The position numbers and the translations under genes were made by a program. 64,000 nucleotides of DNA. Origin: Usnea hakonensis. Its lineage: Eukaryota > Ascomycota > Lecanoromycetes > Lecanorales > Parmeliaceae. The notes under the pieces are model-generated. The model saw nothing but the letters and a program-made list of their open reading frames with translations. It searched no databases and had not been told where the DNA came from. The DNA lies in assembly GCA_013423325.1 (NCBI GenBank), contig BLJB01000010.1:210880-274879 (forward strand), written 5' to 3'. How positions within the stretch are numbered: the first letter of the stretch is position 1; every line of letters starts with the position of its first letter. Positions 12,798-23,795 of the stretch are shown here, piece after piece.

Positions 12798-13416
12798 TTA
12801 CCTATATTCATTTCTAGCTGGGTCATAAATGCGGGTGTGCTCCCTGCCCGTATCTCTGCTGTCACCTGACCCTATCAAACGTTAGGAAATAGTAAGTGGG
12901 TTTGACGTCTGTGAACTCACCTGGTGGCGGTGGTGGCCCTGGCGGACCTTCTGCGATGTTATCATCGTCATGGAATTGTTCTGATCGAGCAGCTCTTTTG
13001 TTGCGGCCGTCGCGATAGCGACAGACGTGATATAGAATCCATCGTGCCACCCAATTCGGCTGTCCTGGGATTGCTCCCTGGTCGTATAGGCTACGCGTCT
13101 GGGGGCTTGCGTTCTTCACAATGCTTTTAATTGCATTGGCGAATGCTGCTTCGGAAAATTGGTTCGCCGAAAACGGTGATTGCTCGTTTGCGTATTGCGG
13201 CTTGAGAGCGTCACGGTTGCCCATAAGCTGGGCCTCGTACACCCGGATTGCTTCACTCTGTCTGGGGTCAATTTCGCTTGTCGGAATGAATACCGAATCA
13301 CGTACTTTCATGATCCAGTATAGGGCTTGGTCATTGCGATTGCGTCCGTCAAGCTGGAGCGCCATTAAGAACTGCCATTTCGGGTTGCTTTGAACGACGA
13401 TCTGTTGAGCTGGCAT
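12798..13416 (-). CDS. Hypothetical protein, two exons
   Basis: The first exon, 13416-12921, encodes MPAQQIVVQSNPKWQFLMAL, then DQALYWIMKVRDSVFIP and RWILYHVCRYRDGRNKR, ending in a proline run (GPPGPPPPPG). A clear intron follows (donor GTGAGT, branch CCTAAC, acceptor TAG), after which 12871-12798 adds GSGDSRDTGREHTRIYDPARN and a stop, for 189 residues. The end is not fixed: the last codons read AGGTAAGAAAG, which could itself be a donor leading to a further exon. The block has no membrane segment and no domain I recognise. The region around it is gene-poor and partly decayed, but this frame is intact and has a TATA-like element upstream. Confidence 0.6.
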
Positions 13417-13577
13417 GGCTTCGATGTGGTGTCAGCTTCTTAAGAAGAAGCCATGTTGCTTGACACACCGATCAGAGTGTCTCGGAGGCTGTAGTTGTCT
13501 TTTGCTAGCGAAAGAGAAGGAGAAGGAGGACAAAGAGTAATGGTGTCTTGGGCCATATCTAGGCCAGGGTTGGGTGT

Positions 13578-13586
13578 CCTTATATA
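13578..13586 (-). promoter_or_regulatory. TATA-like element of the hypothetical gene
   Basis: TATATAAGG on the minus strand lies about 160 bases upstream of the ATG at 13416, a normal distance for a fungal core promoter with a leader. Confidence 0.4.
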
Positions 13587-15906
13587 CTCGAGCCGGAGGA
13601 CTCGAGCCTCTTGACTAGGGGTTCAGTCATATTGCGATCATCAAACGTGGACCCGACTTTTACATCAGGGACAGCAAAACCTAATACGGCCAGCAGGTCA
13701 GCAAATGCAACAAACCTTTGGAAAAACACGCCCATGCGATCCTGGGACTCGTTAATACCGTGGGAACGGATCCACGAAAATATTGCATATGAAAGTTTGC
13801 GTGCTTATCCCGTACGGGCCATCACAAGCCGGAGACAAGCAACAGTCCATCACCGGGACAAATCCAGCCACATTCAGTGGAGGTCTCGAGATTACCGAGT
13901 GTAAAGATTGGGACTTAAAATTGTGCAGCCTTATCTAAAAAGAAGGCAAAGAAGGCTCTTCTGCATACCTTTCAGGGAAACCATTAGTGGAGGTACTCGG
14001 CGTAAGGCCGATATTATCATATTTGGTTGATGCAACGACCCATTCGGCAAGTGGAACGCACTGACCCTCGCTCGCAGCCACGGGAATTTCTCGCAATTGA
14101 TGACGATTGATCAGGTGGATACATGGCTTTGCGTTTATCCTTAACTTTCAATCAATCGTGTCCGTCATTATTGCCAATCGTCCGAGAAGGTGGTTTATCT
14201 GGTCGAGCAGAATTCTCAAGCTGGCCTACCATGTTCTTGCTTAGGTAAGAGACGCTAACCCTCGACATTGTCTGGAATTGTTTTAGCATCATCCCCAACG
14301 GTTAGCTGCATTCGAAATGTTTCTCTTATGAAAACTAAATATCTGCCAGCTTTACCGTCTGCGTTCACCGCTCTTCTTAAGAATACTAATTCTTTGGAGC
14401 AAGTCATCAATGCTTGACTGGGTCATGTTACCACCTAGTCCCATACCACTCTTCCCAAATGCGATCGACCCAAATAAGCACTTTTTTCTCCTCAAGGTTT
14501 ATTTCCGTATGCATGCTTTTACCTACATATAATTCCCGAGACCCCTGGACAGCTGTCAAACTTCCTTGGGTCCGAAAAGATTCCGGTTGGGTATTCTGCT
14601 CGCGTCTTGGCAAATAACCTCATCGGTCCCAGATACGGCTTATTTACTTACTTTTCGAATGGGATCCTGAGTAGCGGAACCAATCGGTCTACGGGAGTCT
14701 GCAGTCCGTCGAAACACCTCGAGGAAACAGGCCGTGTCCAAGCGTTTCAAGAAGACCTGAAGCCGACCAAATCCGAGCTTGTGATGCTTGGGTCTTTTCG
14801 GCTGGAGCAGGACGACGACCCTACGGCTTCAGATAGCTCCATTCGCTTGGAGCAGCAGGAAATGTTTCGAGGGCTGATAAGTTCGCCTTACACGATACCG
14901 GCCGAGGGCAGAGCTTCGAATCCGGCATGCCTGAGACTGCAGTATGCCTCGATGTTTTTTTGCGCTTGTGTCATTATGATGGCAGGGGGTTTCTAATCAT
15001 CACGCGCAATCGTTCTCTTCCATAAGAGTACAGACATCGTAAGTGACAGATAGACTCTAGCACGATAAGACTCGAGTCTCCCAACGCTAATCGAGAATAC
15101 GGTAAGCGCTCGGAATTGTTTCTGATGAGAGTTCTTGCCTGATTTTGCCTCCTGCAAGTGCGCTGTCCCAAGGCATCGAGAGAAAGGACTCGGATACGAT
15201 CGGGCCTGGAGTGACTTTGGCCTGCAGCTGTGAGCTGTAGTATCATGGGGGGGTGATCAACTACCTTGAAGGTAGTGCGTGAGCCTTGAGGGGTAACATT
15301 TTCTGGCTTTGATGCTAATCCAGTTGCAAAGAGGTTGCACTGCAGTGTAATGCCGAGGGCTGGTAGTAAGTTTATTTTTTCGGTAAAGGGGCACTTATCT
15401 ATGCCAATGGTATTGACAGCAGTCAATACGGACTGCTTTTTTCCTTGCAATGGACCCAATAATTACTAAGGCGCATTATTGTCCAATAACTTTGGATGTC
15501 CAAAGTGGTGAAAGTCCATATGTACTATTAAGCGAGCCGAAGCCCTAAGCGCGTGCTAGCGGCATATAAAATGACATATCCAGACAGAAGAATAAATGAC
15601 AGCGTTAACCCTCCTCTTAGGCATGAAAGAGAGCATCTAAATCCATGACTTTATGATGTGTTTGACCATAATGTGTTGGAGTCTAGTCTACCGTTGTAGG
15701 TCCCCCAACGTTTGGTTCACTAGGGATGACCTCGTTTCCCAACGAAACGCTGCCTACCCCGGACTCAACAAGCCTCAGAGCGCCGAGAGAATTATGACTG
15801 GGGTGTTGAAATATTTTGAGCCCACATTCTTGTTTCTTCCTTCCTCTTCCATCTTCCATCTTCCATCTTCATCTACATCTACATTTTCTCTAAGCTACCA
15901 ACAACT
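13587..15906. other. Gene-poor stretch
   Basis: Frames at 13611-13904, 14607-14996 (plus) and 14974-15459 (minus) show no recognisable domain or splice pattern, so none is called. The last 80 bases are pyrimidine-rich with repeated ATCTTCC/ATCTACA units (about 15845-15890), a typical CT-rich leader just before the next start codon. Confidence 0.45.
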
Positions 15907-18056
15907 ATGGCAAGCAAGAGTTACTATACCGTGGATGAGCGGACACGCCAATCTGTGATGGCCGCTATAGGCAGGGGTGGCACGAGATCTATCAATGAAA
16001 TCCACAAGTCGATGCGTCCTCAATGGTCCCGAGGGTTTGATCAGAACGCTTTTCTGACCAATATCGGACACATTTCAATTGTTATAGAGGGAATCTGCCT
16101 CAATGGCACCAACGCATGGACTAAGGTCCAACGACTCCAGCCCGATCTTCTGAGCAGGTTGTATGTCCCTCCGGTTAATCGGGGCCACGACAGAGCGGTA
16201 TGTGATACTTTCTTCTGAGGTCATGATTTCGAAGCTGGGAAATCAGTGATCTGAGTCTTGTGTGGCTTTACCTCAGCGTGGGGGGAGGGCTGTTTGCCTT
16301 GACACCTTTTTCTCACAACTGAGGTTCGAGATTGCAAGTGGTGTTTGCTGACTTGAAATCTTACTTAGACCTTGTCCTTGTACGATCCGGTTCTCAATCT
16401 CGGGGAGATGTGTGACAGCTTCTGGAGTCAGGTCAATGCTTGGGCCACTAAGGCTACGTGAGTGTCACTCTGATTTTTGCTTCGCTTGCGGTTTTCTATG
16501 AAAAAAGGCTGACGAACGTGGTCACAGATACTTTTCAGAAGTTTCCTACCCCGTCATGAGTAAAACTCTCCCCCCTCTATTCTCTTCACTTCCTCTCATC
16601 TCCGCCTCCCCTGGTAATTTCTCCACCAGCTAACCACAATGTTTCAGTCTGTAACGTCGAGGCCGCAACCAGCGACGCAGAGGCTGCGAGAATCATTCGA
16701 GAGACGCTGGAGTATGTTGGTCCAATTGATAGAGCCTACACCAAGAGGTTCAAATCCTTTGCTCTATCGATGGTAGATCCGTTGGAGGAGTTGCGTAGTC
16801 TGGAACAGTTCATCGCTTCCATCCTTGCGGAAGAATATCCGATTTTTTTCGATGACAGCAAACTGGAGGAGACGGGAAGTACGGCTAATCCACATGACCC
16901 GGGCTCGCCCATCTATGAACCACCTGACCGCGCGCCATCCTCTCCCGTCGGTGCCACGACCCTCCCTGCTTTGGCTAGCCTCACACTCGACGAACCATCT
17001 CGAGATCCCGAGTCCTCCTCTGCACTCCAGACGCGCTCTACGCTCTACGACATTAAACCCGACACCACCCCACAGGGAACGCCCCAGTGGAAAAAAGATC
17101 TCAGCGAGCGCAAAGGTCACCGCATCCACCTCCTGCACGTCACTGACTCGGAACTGGATATCCTAGCCAAAACTCTCTCATACTTGTACAATGTCACGAG
17201 CAAAGCCGATGAGTGCTTTGAATTTATCATCATGAAGAGAAACTTGGCAAAGTCCATGCGAAAGGCATACAAAGAGTGGGCAGAAGAGTGTGAGTTTCTC
17301 GAAGAATACTTGTCTCAGATGGCCGAGGAAGAGACAAGCGGCACGACAGGAGGAGATCGACTCGAGTACAACGACGGCAATAGTCTGAGAGCAGAATCTC
17401 CCCTCTCCGGATCCCGCTACGTGCCTCACACCATGGACCTGGACACCGCCACGACATACAACCCCTACGCCAACACCTCGGGCTACCGCCAACTGCAACA
17501 CGCCGCCGGCTTCTCATCCCCGGCACCGAACGCGCAGCACCAATCCCGTCGCAAGCCTTCTTCCATCATCAATCTGGAAGACTATGATCTCGACGCCCGA
17601 GCCGCAACACCCACGCCAGCGCACTACATTAGATCTGACCCCTCCTCTCCTTCTTTTGAGGATGAGGATGCGGGCTCGGAGGATTCGGATCGTACGATTA
17701 GGATCGGTGATGTTGGCGAGGGAGGGAGGAGGTGGTTGGGCTCACCGGTGCCTTTTGACGATGATGATTATGAAGACGATGATGATGAGGTGGGGGAGGT
17801 GGGGGATGATGGGGAGGACGCTGGCCATGCTGCATGGGCCCCAGGCCCGAGTGCCTATCCTACTATTGCGAGTGGGTCGTCTACCACCACCGCCGCCGCC
17901 ACCACCGCCGCACACAACAATCCCAATCCCAATAATACAGCCAACGCTACTAACGAGCAACAACCCTTCCCTGATCCCCACGCCAACGCCAACGCCGCGA
18001 AATCCCTCCGCGACTCAAAAGGCAAAAGAATTGGGCTCTATGGGGAGGAGCTGTGA
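15907..18056 (+). CDS. Hypothetical acidic protein, four exons
   Basis: Exons 15907-16197, 16369-16457, 16528-16559 (32 bases) and 16648-18056 join in frame to give 606 residues. All three introns have strong signals (for example branch TGCTGACTTG before acceptor 16368 and AGCTAACCAC before 16647). The N-terminal ~250 residues are well ordered (YYTVDERTRQSVMAAIGRGG, AFLTNIGHISIVIEGICLNG, YVGPIDRAYTKRFKSFALSM). A helical block follows (DSELDILAKTLSYLYNVTSK, FEFIIMKRNLAKSMRKAYKE). The C-terminal half is low complexity: acidic runs (DDDDYEDDDDE) and Ala/Thr/Asn repeats. No known domain recognised and no signal peptide; nuclear or cytosolic location is a guess. The start is supported by a CT-rich leader. 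Confidence 0.75.
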
Positions 18057-18082
18057 GCTGAGATGAGCTGTGTGTGATGGAT

Positions 18083-18106
18083 GGGGCTGGGGCTGGGGCT
18101 GGGGCT
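18083..18106 (+). repeat. Short G-rich tandem repeat
   Basis: Four copies of GGGGCT in a row, 27 bases after the stop of the preceding gene. Four G4 runs separated by CT could form a G-quadruplex in DNA or in the 3' UTR; this is inferred from sequence only. Confidence 0.7.
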
Positions 18107-19045
18107 GGCTGTTCAATCCCCTTTCCCCTTCCTCCTGTCTTCATACACTACACTACACAACACACCAGCGGCCGGCATAATGCACTTTTCTTTTTCTTTT
18201 TTCATGGGTGGAAGGAAGCTCCCTTTCCTTCCTTTCCTTCCTTTCCTTCCTTCCTAAGGTACAACATAAACATGGCATGCATACCTTCACGTGTTTGTAC
18301 CATACATAGTGCGGCGTGGCGATGTCTACTTCGTTGCAGTAGAGAGGTAGAGAGATAGGTAGATTGATAGATAAGTTGATGGGGGAATAAGAATTTATAC
18401 AGATGAGGTTTACTTACCTTACCATCCATGCTGGCGGTGGTGTATGAGGGAGGGAGGGGGTTTGACATGTGCTTTTAAAAGGCCCTCGGTCTATTCAAGA
18501 CATTCAACTACACCACCCACGTCCAGTGATACATTTGGATGCAATATTGATCTATTCTGCTTCCTAGCTAGCTAGCTAAACAGTGCTGGGGGGCTATGCT
18601 ATGCTATTGAGATAGCTAACGCTGTCTGCAATAAATGTGATCTCGAGTAGCATTGATAGCCCTTTTTGACTATGAAAAGCGAGAAGGTAGACTGCTCTGC
18701 AAGATGGTGTTTTGGATAGACTTTTGATGTGAGACGGCCGTGAGATGATTAATGCTGGTGTGGGGGGGTATGTGGTGTGGAGCTCGTTATGGTATCGTTG
18801 GGTTTGCTTCGCAAAAAGCAATGGATCAGCTAGAGAGTTATCGATGCTGGGTCTGGTGGTTGAAACGGATTATTGGGATGTGTGAATCGTAGACTGCGAG
18901 CAAGATGTGGTATGAGACCTGGGCAAGCAAAACGAGTATGAGCCTGTGGAGTGAAACGGAATGTAGAGTCCAGCCTTGGCTTCCGAATCCGTTGTCATGA
19001 TTAGAGAAGAAGGTCCTTGCTATATTGTCATGCCGATGCGAAACT
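18107..19045. other. Convergent intergenic region
   Basis: Lies between two genes transcribed towards each other and so holds two 3' ends. A (CCTTCCTTT)n-like pyrimidine stretch is at 18225-18255. No gene seen. Confidence 0.5.
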
Positions 19046-20859
19046 TCAGGAGGAGACCTCTTCATCTCCATCGAAGCCTTCTTCTGAGCCAGACACCAGC
19101 TTTGCATCGTCGTCTGACTGAACATCATCTCCATCGAAGTCTTCTTCCAAGCCAGACAACAGCTCTGCATCGTCGTCTGACCCAACATCGCAGTACGCTT
19201 GACCTGCATCTTCCTTCTCAGCATCCATGCCGGAGCCGTTGAAGTCCTCGATAAGCCGCTCAGCTTGTTCCTCATCTTCAATTTCCTCGGGTGTTGCCCC
19301 CAATCGAACCATCGCCACCTTGTACTTCGCCCTCGCCTCGGCCACCTGCTCTTGCCAGAACCGCTCTTTCTCCACTGCGAAGTCTGCCGCCCGTTTCGCC
19401 TTCTCCTCCTGTCTCTCCCTACCCTCCTGTAGCTTCAACACCTTTTTTGACTTTGAAGCCTTTTTCGAGGCTCTATATGCAGCAGCCAACGCTTCGAAAT
19501 GGTCTGCCAATTCTGCGGCTCGGACCACCTCCGCTTGCCTGCTTTTCAAAATCTCTTTGCAGCTCTCAAGTCTGGCCGCAGCGTTGTCTCTAATTTCAGT
19601 CTTTCTGGCCAAGCTTGCGGCTTCATTTTCCTTCTTCACGAGATCTGCACCTCCGGGATCCACGATGTTGGCACGAACACTCTCTGCGTACTCGTTTTTC
19701 TTCGTCGCAGTCCACCTATAGGTGCTCTTACCATTTTTCTCCAGCTCCTCGGCATCGTCACTCATTACGACTGTAACATACTTTACCGCAAGAGCACGCA
19801 GGCGTAGGATAGACTCCAAGTCTGCTTGTAGGCCTTCTTGAAGGTGCCGTTCTGCCGCTTCGGTCTCCGCTAAGGGTGGTTGCCAAGGAACGCAATCGAA
19901 CCTCTGATTAAGGCACAAGTGAATGGTTTGAACCCCCCGTAGCATATTCAAATTGGAGGTTTTCAGAGCTGTCCCCCAATACTTACTGTCCCAACGCGCT
20001 CGCTGATACTGGCTGTTGGCCCAAGGGCCGTTGCCGATGTCTGCGCTGATATGAATGTTGGTCAAATTGCGTTTCTGGGCTGGGTTCAGGCTGTTGAAGA
20101 ACTTGTCGAATGTTCTAGGATCCTCGAACGAGAAAATGTTGGTAGCCCATAGAAGATGATTAGCTTCTTCGTACAATTGGCGGCAAACACCAAGGGCGTT
20201 CAAGTCGACTCGAAGAGCCTGTCGCTCGTCTTTGCGGACAAACATGGGGCCACTTCCACACATAGCGCAAGAGGCGTGACGGTCTTTACAAGATGCGATA
20301 TAGAAGTCCGCCAACTCGCCTTCTGGAACAACCGTATGACCGGAGATAGCTGTCTCGTAAGCAGATTTCTCTGACTGCTTGGCGACACAGAGAGCGTGGC
20401 GAAAGGCCTTGTGATGCCTAGCTTTAATCATAGCATCCAGGTCATCGCTATCATCGAAATGTTCATAATCGTAAAAACCGTGGCTTCGCAGCTTTTTGGG
20501 TTCATCATCTTTGCCAGCATCGGTACCATCACACGCGTCCCTGGCCCTATTTGCGACATAAAGTTTCGTGCCTTCAAGAAATTTTATATGAATGAGCTGA
20601 CCACCAACGAGGTGGGTCAGAATATTCTCTCGGACCTCAGAAGGTAAGAGGAGTAGTGGAGAAGTAGTGGCGTTCTTGCGAATACTACGGCAATCAGAAG
20701 AGGTAGCTCAGCATAAGGGGGGTGGACTCACAGGGCTTTTATGGCGGTATTGTTGGTCTTGGTCACAGCTTGCTTCTTGCGTGGACGCGGTTTAGCACGT
20801 AACGTCACCTCATCATTGGAGACGTCATCAGTAACTGCCTGGCGCTTCCTCCTCGCCAT
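19046..20859 (-). CDS. DUF7730-like fungal protein
   Basis: Two exons, 20859-20732 and 20684-19046, join in frame (588 residues) through a 47-base intron with donor GTGAGT. After a basic N-terminus (MARRKRQAV), the core starts with LLLLPSEVRENILTHLVGG, an F-box-like opening. It continues with ALGVCRQLYEEANHLLWATN, FSFEDPRTFDKFFNSLNPAQ and NLTNIHISADIG, the pattern of the fungal DUF7730 domain. A long Lys/Glu/Ala-rich coiled coil follows (about residues 350-520), then an acidic tail with two near copies of SDDDAELLSG..EEDFDGD. Function of the family is not established; F-box-like opening and coiled coil suggest a protein-interaction role. The gene is divergent from the next one. Confidence 0.8.
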
Positions 20860-21457
20860 CTTGAGTAGGAATTGAGTGATGAATAGGAGAGTGTTTCAAG
20901 AGTATGGTGGGCGTAAGGACAGGAAACGAGGAAAGAAGGATGTTGGGTTTTCTCAGGAATGAAAAAGGGGCCCAAATTTGGAGGAAGATGTTAGGAAGAA
21001 GGAGACGTGTGAAAGAAGGAAAGGGAAGGTGCAAATCTATGAAGATGCAAGATGTTAAAGTCTTATACACAAAGTATTCACAAAGTGTCAAAGAAGCTAG
21101 GCTAGTTCCACTACCTTATCCTTCACGTCGTTTGGGCTTTGGTGAACACTTTGTGTCATCCATCATCTATGAAACAACATATACCAGAACATGCTTGGCG
21201 TATCAATTCGTGTCTTCGGCTCCGGCTTCAGCTTGTATTGAAATCTGGTAGACCGATTTCAATATGTCTCGGAAATTACCATCATCTTAAGATTCAAAAG
21301 TCCATACCAGCTACATGGATAGTAGCAAAAGATCTATTCTCTGGGGACGAAAGAGTGATGCAATTCGGATGAAAAGACATCAAGTCATAAAAAAGGATTA
21401 GTCAGCCAAATATTGTCCCTGAGCCCCTCTATTCCCCCACATCTCCGCCCCTCCCTG

Positions 21458-21465
21458 TATATACT
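21458..21465 (+). promoter_or_regulatory. TATA-like element and CT-rich leader
   Basis: GTATATAC lies about 140 bases before the ATG at 21604 and is followed by a CT-rich stretch near 21495-21520, a common arrangement at fungal transcription starts. The 744-base spacer separates two divergent genes and is probably shared. Confidence 0.35.
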
Positions 21466-21603
21466 CAAACTCGAATTTGATACCTAAGGTCCTGGTCTCT
21501 TCTTCTCTCTCTCTTCAAACCGCCTTCACTGCCTTCAAGCCTTGCAAGCTGCGTCAAGGACTGCCTAGATAGCCGACAATGCACTGCTGACCAACTCGCC
21601 AAC

Positions 21604-22938
21604 ATGCCACTCACAGTCCTTTCCAATGCGGATATTCACTCTCTACTGCTCACCTTGACTCGTGATGATATTGATGCCCTGCAACGCAACCTCGCCGAAG
21701 CTCTCCATGACTATTCCACAGGGACGCAAGAAAGCACCATTGGATGCAGCGCCAACCAACCCCAACGCATTGCTGTCCCAGCTGCCAACAAGCAAACGAC
21801 CCTTTTCATGCCCGCCAGCACAAGTACGAGCAGAGGCATCAAAATCATAACCCTTGCATCGGCGCCTGTCCCTTCGTCTGCACCTAGCCTCAGCACACTG
21901 AGCATCGATTCCCCTCGAAGTGGCTCTCCCGTTCCCAAATCACCATCCATCGCTAGCTCCAGGTCGTCAACAACCCTAGCCTCCCATAAATCTTCTATAT
22001 CGAGTGCCCCGTCTGCAGATCCTTCAGTAGCTTCTTCCCAGACCACTACACCTCGTGGCTCTCTGTCGCTCCTCACCTCCACCGGCATTCCATATGCCTT
22101 CCTCGATGCCGAAGAATTGACAGCCTTCCGTACTGCGCTCGCCTCTACCATGATCTTCAACCGCCGGTCCAAGGTTCATTCCATTACAGTCTTTGGTGCA
22201 GGATTGCAAGCAAAATGGCACATACGTCTTGCTCTCATGCTGCGCGGTCCCGAAATCCATCACGTCGACATCATTAACCGCTCGTTTGCCCGGGCAAAGG
22301 GACTCATGCACGAATTCTACACCTCACCTGAATGCGAAGACCTTCGCAACGCGAATCCGAAAGTGGCCTTCAGTATTGTCTCCTCGGAGTATGTCGAGTA
22401 TCACCGGCTATTGAAGGAACACATGCGCAAAGCAGATGTCATCTTCCTCTGCACGCCTAGCACCTCCCCTCTTTTCCCAGCTGAACACCTTACCAGCACC
22501 GAAGGCAGAAAGAAAGGCAGGTACATAAGCGCAATAGGCAGTTACCGCCCCCACATGTGTGAGATCCATCCAGACGTTCTGACTCAAGCCGTCGCACCAG
22601 ACCATAAACGTCACCATCATAAACACGCAGATAAAGGAGGCGTCATTGTTGTCGATTCTCTAGAAGCCTGCTTGAGGGAGGCAGGCGAAATCATCCAGGC
22701 GGGGATAAGCGCAGAGCACCTCGTGGAGATTGGAGAACTCTTAATGGTCAAAAAGGCGAGCATGAGGGAAATTGAAATGGGGACGGGAGAGGGGGAGAAA
22801 GGTCTTAGGAAGTGGTTGGAAGGTGGGAATGTCATCTACAAGAGCGTTGGGATTGGGCTCATGGACATCTGTGTTGGCGAAGATTTAGTGGCATTGGCGA
22901 TGGAGAGGGGGGTGGGAACAAGAGTGGAGGGCTTCTAA
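21604..22938 (+). CDS. Ornithine cyclodeaminase / mu-crystallin family protein
   Basis: Single exon, 444 residues. The NAD(P)-binding loop VFGAGLQAKWH lies near residues 195-205. Other family signatures are TGIPYAFLDAEELTAFRTAL just before it, ADVIFLCTPSTSPLFPAEHL, GRYISAIGSYRPHMCEIHPD, VIVVDSLEACLREAGEI and the C-terminal IYKSVGIGLMDICVGEDLVA. Family members are NAD(P)-dependent enzymes acting on amino acids or imines (ornithine cyclodeaminase, ketimine reductase); the exact substrate cannot be told. Between residues ~85 and ~160 there is a Ser/Thr/Pro-rich insert not found in bacterial enzymes, which lengthens the protein beyond the usual ~330 residues. The last 200 bases switch to a G-rich sense strand. 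Confidence 0.9.
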   Translation: MPLTVLSNADIHSLLLTLTRDDIDALQRNLAEALHDYSTGTQESTIGCSANQPQRIAVPAANKQTTLFMPASTSTSRGIKIITLASAPVPSSAPSLSTLSIDSPRSGSPVPKSPSIASSRSSTTLASHKSSISSAPSADPSVASSQTTTPRGSLSLLTSTGIPYAFLDAEELTAFRTALASTMIFNRRSKVHSITVFGAGLQAKWHIRLALMLRGPEIHHVDIINRSFARAKGLMHEFYTSPECEDLRNANPKVAFSIVSSEYVEYHRLLKEHMRKADVIFLCTPSTSPLFPAEHLTSTEGRKKGRYISAIGSYRPHMCEIHPDVLTQAVAPDHKRHHHKHADKGGVIVVDSLEACLREAGEIIQAGISAEHLVEIGELLMVKKASMREIEMGTGEGEKGLRKWLEGGNVIYKSVGIGLMDICVGEDLVALAMERGVGTRVEGF

Positions 22939-23795
22939 ATGGCAGGCGCAGTTTTTGACAATTTGGGTAAGTAAACTGTATTGGTCCGTAACAGGAAAGA
23001 GTGCGGCTTATGTGAGCTGAGAGCATTGGCGTCGAGGGTCAAATCAGCTTCACAATGGAGCCTGCATGTCTCTGGAAACCCATGTGCATAATGTTGGCCT
23101 TAGGGCAATGTATACAGTTGCATTCAAACCACCTCTCTCGTCCACGCCTTGTGGAAGTATAACGCAGTTGATTTTTTTTTTTTTTGGACTCCAACAGCGA
23201 TTTTTGCCAAACCAGTAAGTTGAATGAGGTACAAGCGCTCGTTATGTAGACAGTCATGCTATCAGCGACGTTAGCGTACTTGAATCAACAGAGCAGAGCA
23301 TATACTCTATACGCACGTTTTACCCAACCCTCATCAGACGACGTCCTATCAGGAACGTGGTGGAATATGACGTCCTCAGTAACCCCCTCGGCCGAGCTCA
23401 CCGGACGGGAGCTCAGGCTGCGAAGGTACTGATTCGATCTGAGATCTGTCGACCGGAAGATTGACGCTATCGGGTTCTCCGTGGAGGAACGGCTCCTTGA
23501 CGTCGAGTTGTCAGTCTCGACTGAATGACACCTGTTCCCGAGGGAGAGGGCTCCAGGAGGCTGACACAGATCTCGTTGAATTTTGGAAGGAGAGCAAGAG
23601 GGCTGGGAGATTTTGTAGATGTGCGCCAAGACTTTTTTGCGCTAGGCTGCTACTGAATTTAGCCGCCTCATGAACATCTCTGTGGCTCTAAGGTACCTCA
23701 AATTCCCAACTGATTTACACCCCACACGCTTGGCTTGTTTTTACCGGCCGATCCCTCATTATCTTTTCATCTTTGATTCCCTTTCAAAAACCATC
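22939..23795. other. Intergenic
   Basis: 3' flank of the cyclodeaminase gene and promoter/leader of the SART1 gene. A T run is at 23170-23184. An in-frame upstream ATG at 23670 exists but the residues between it and 23796 look like leader sequence. Confidence 0.5.

Noticed and set aside
14607..15459. Overlapping plus and minus frames of 129 and 161 residues
   Set aside because: No domain, no splice structure, no codon bias like the neighbouring genes.
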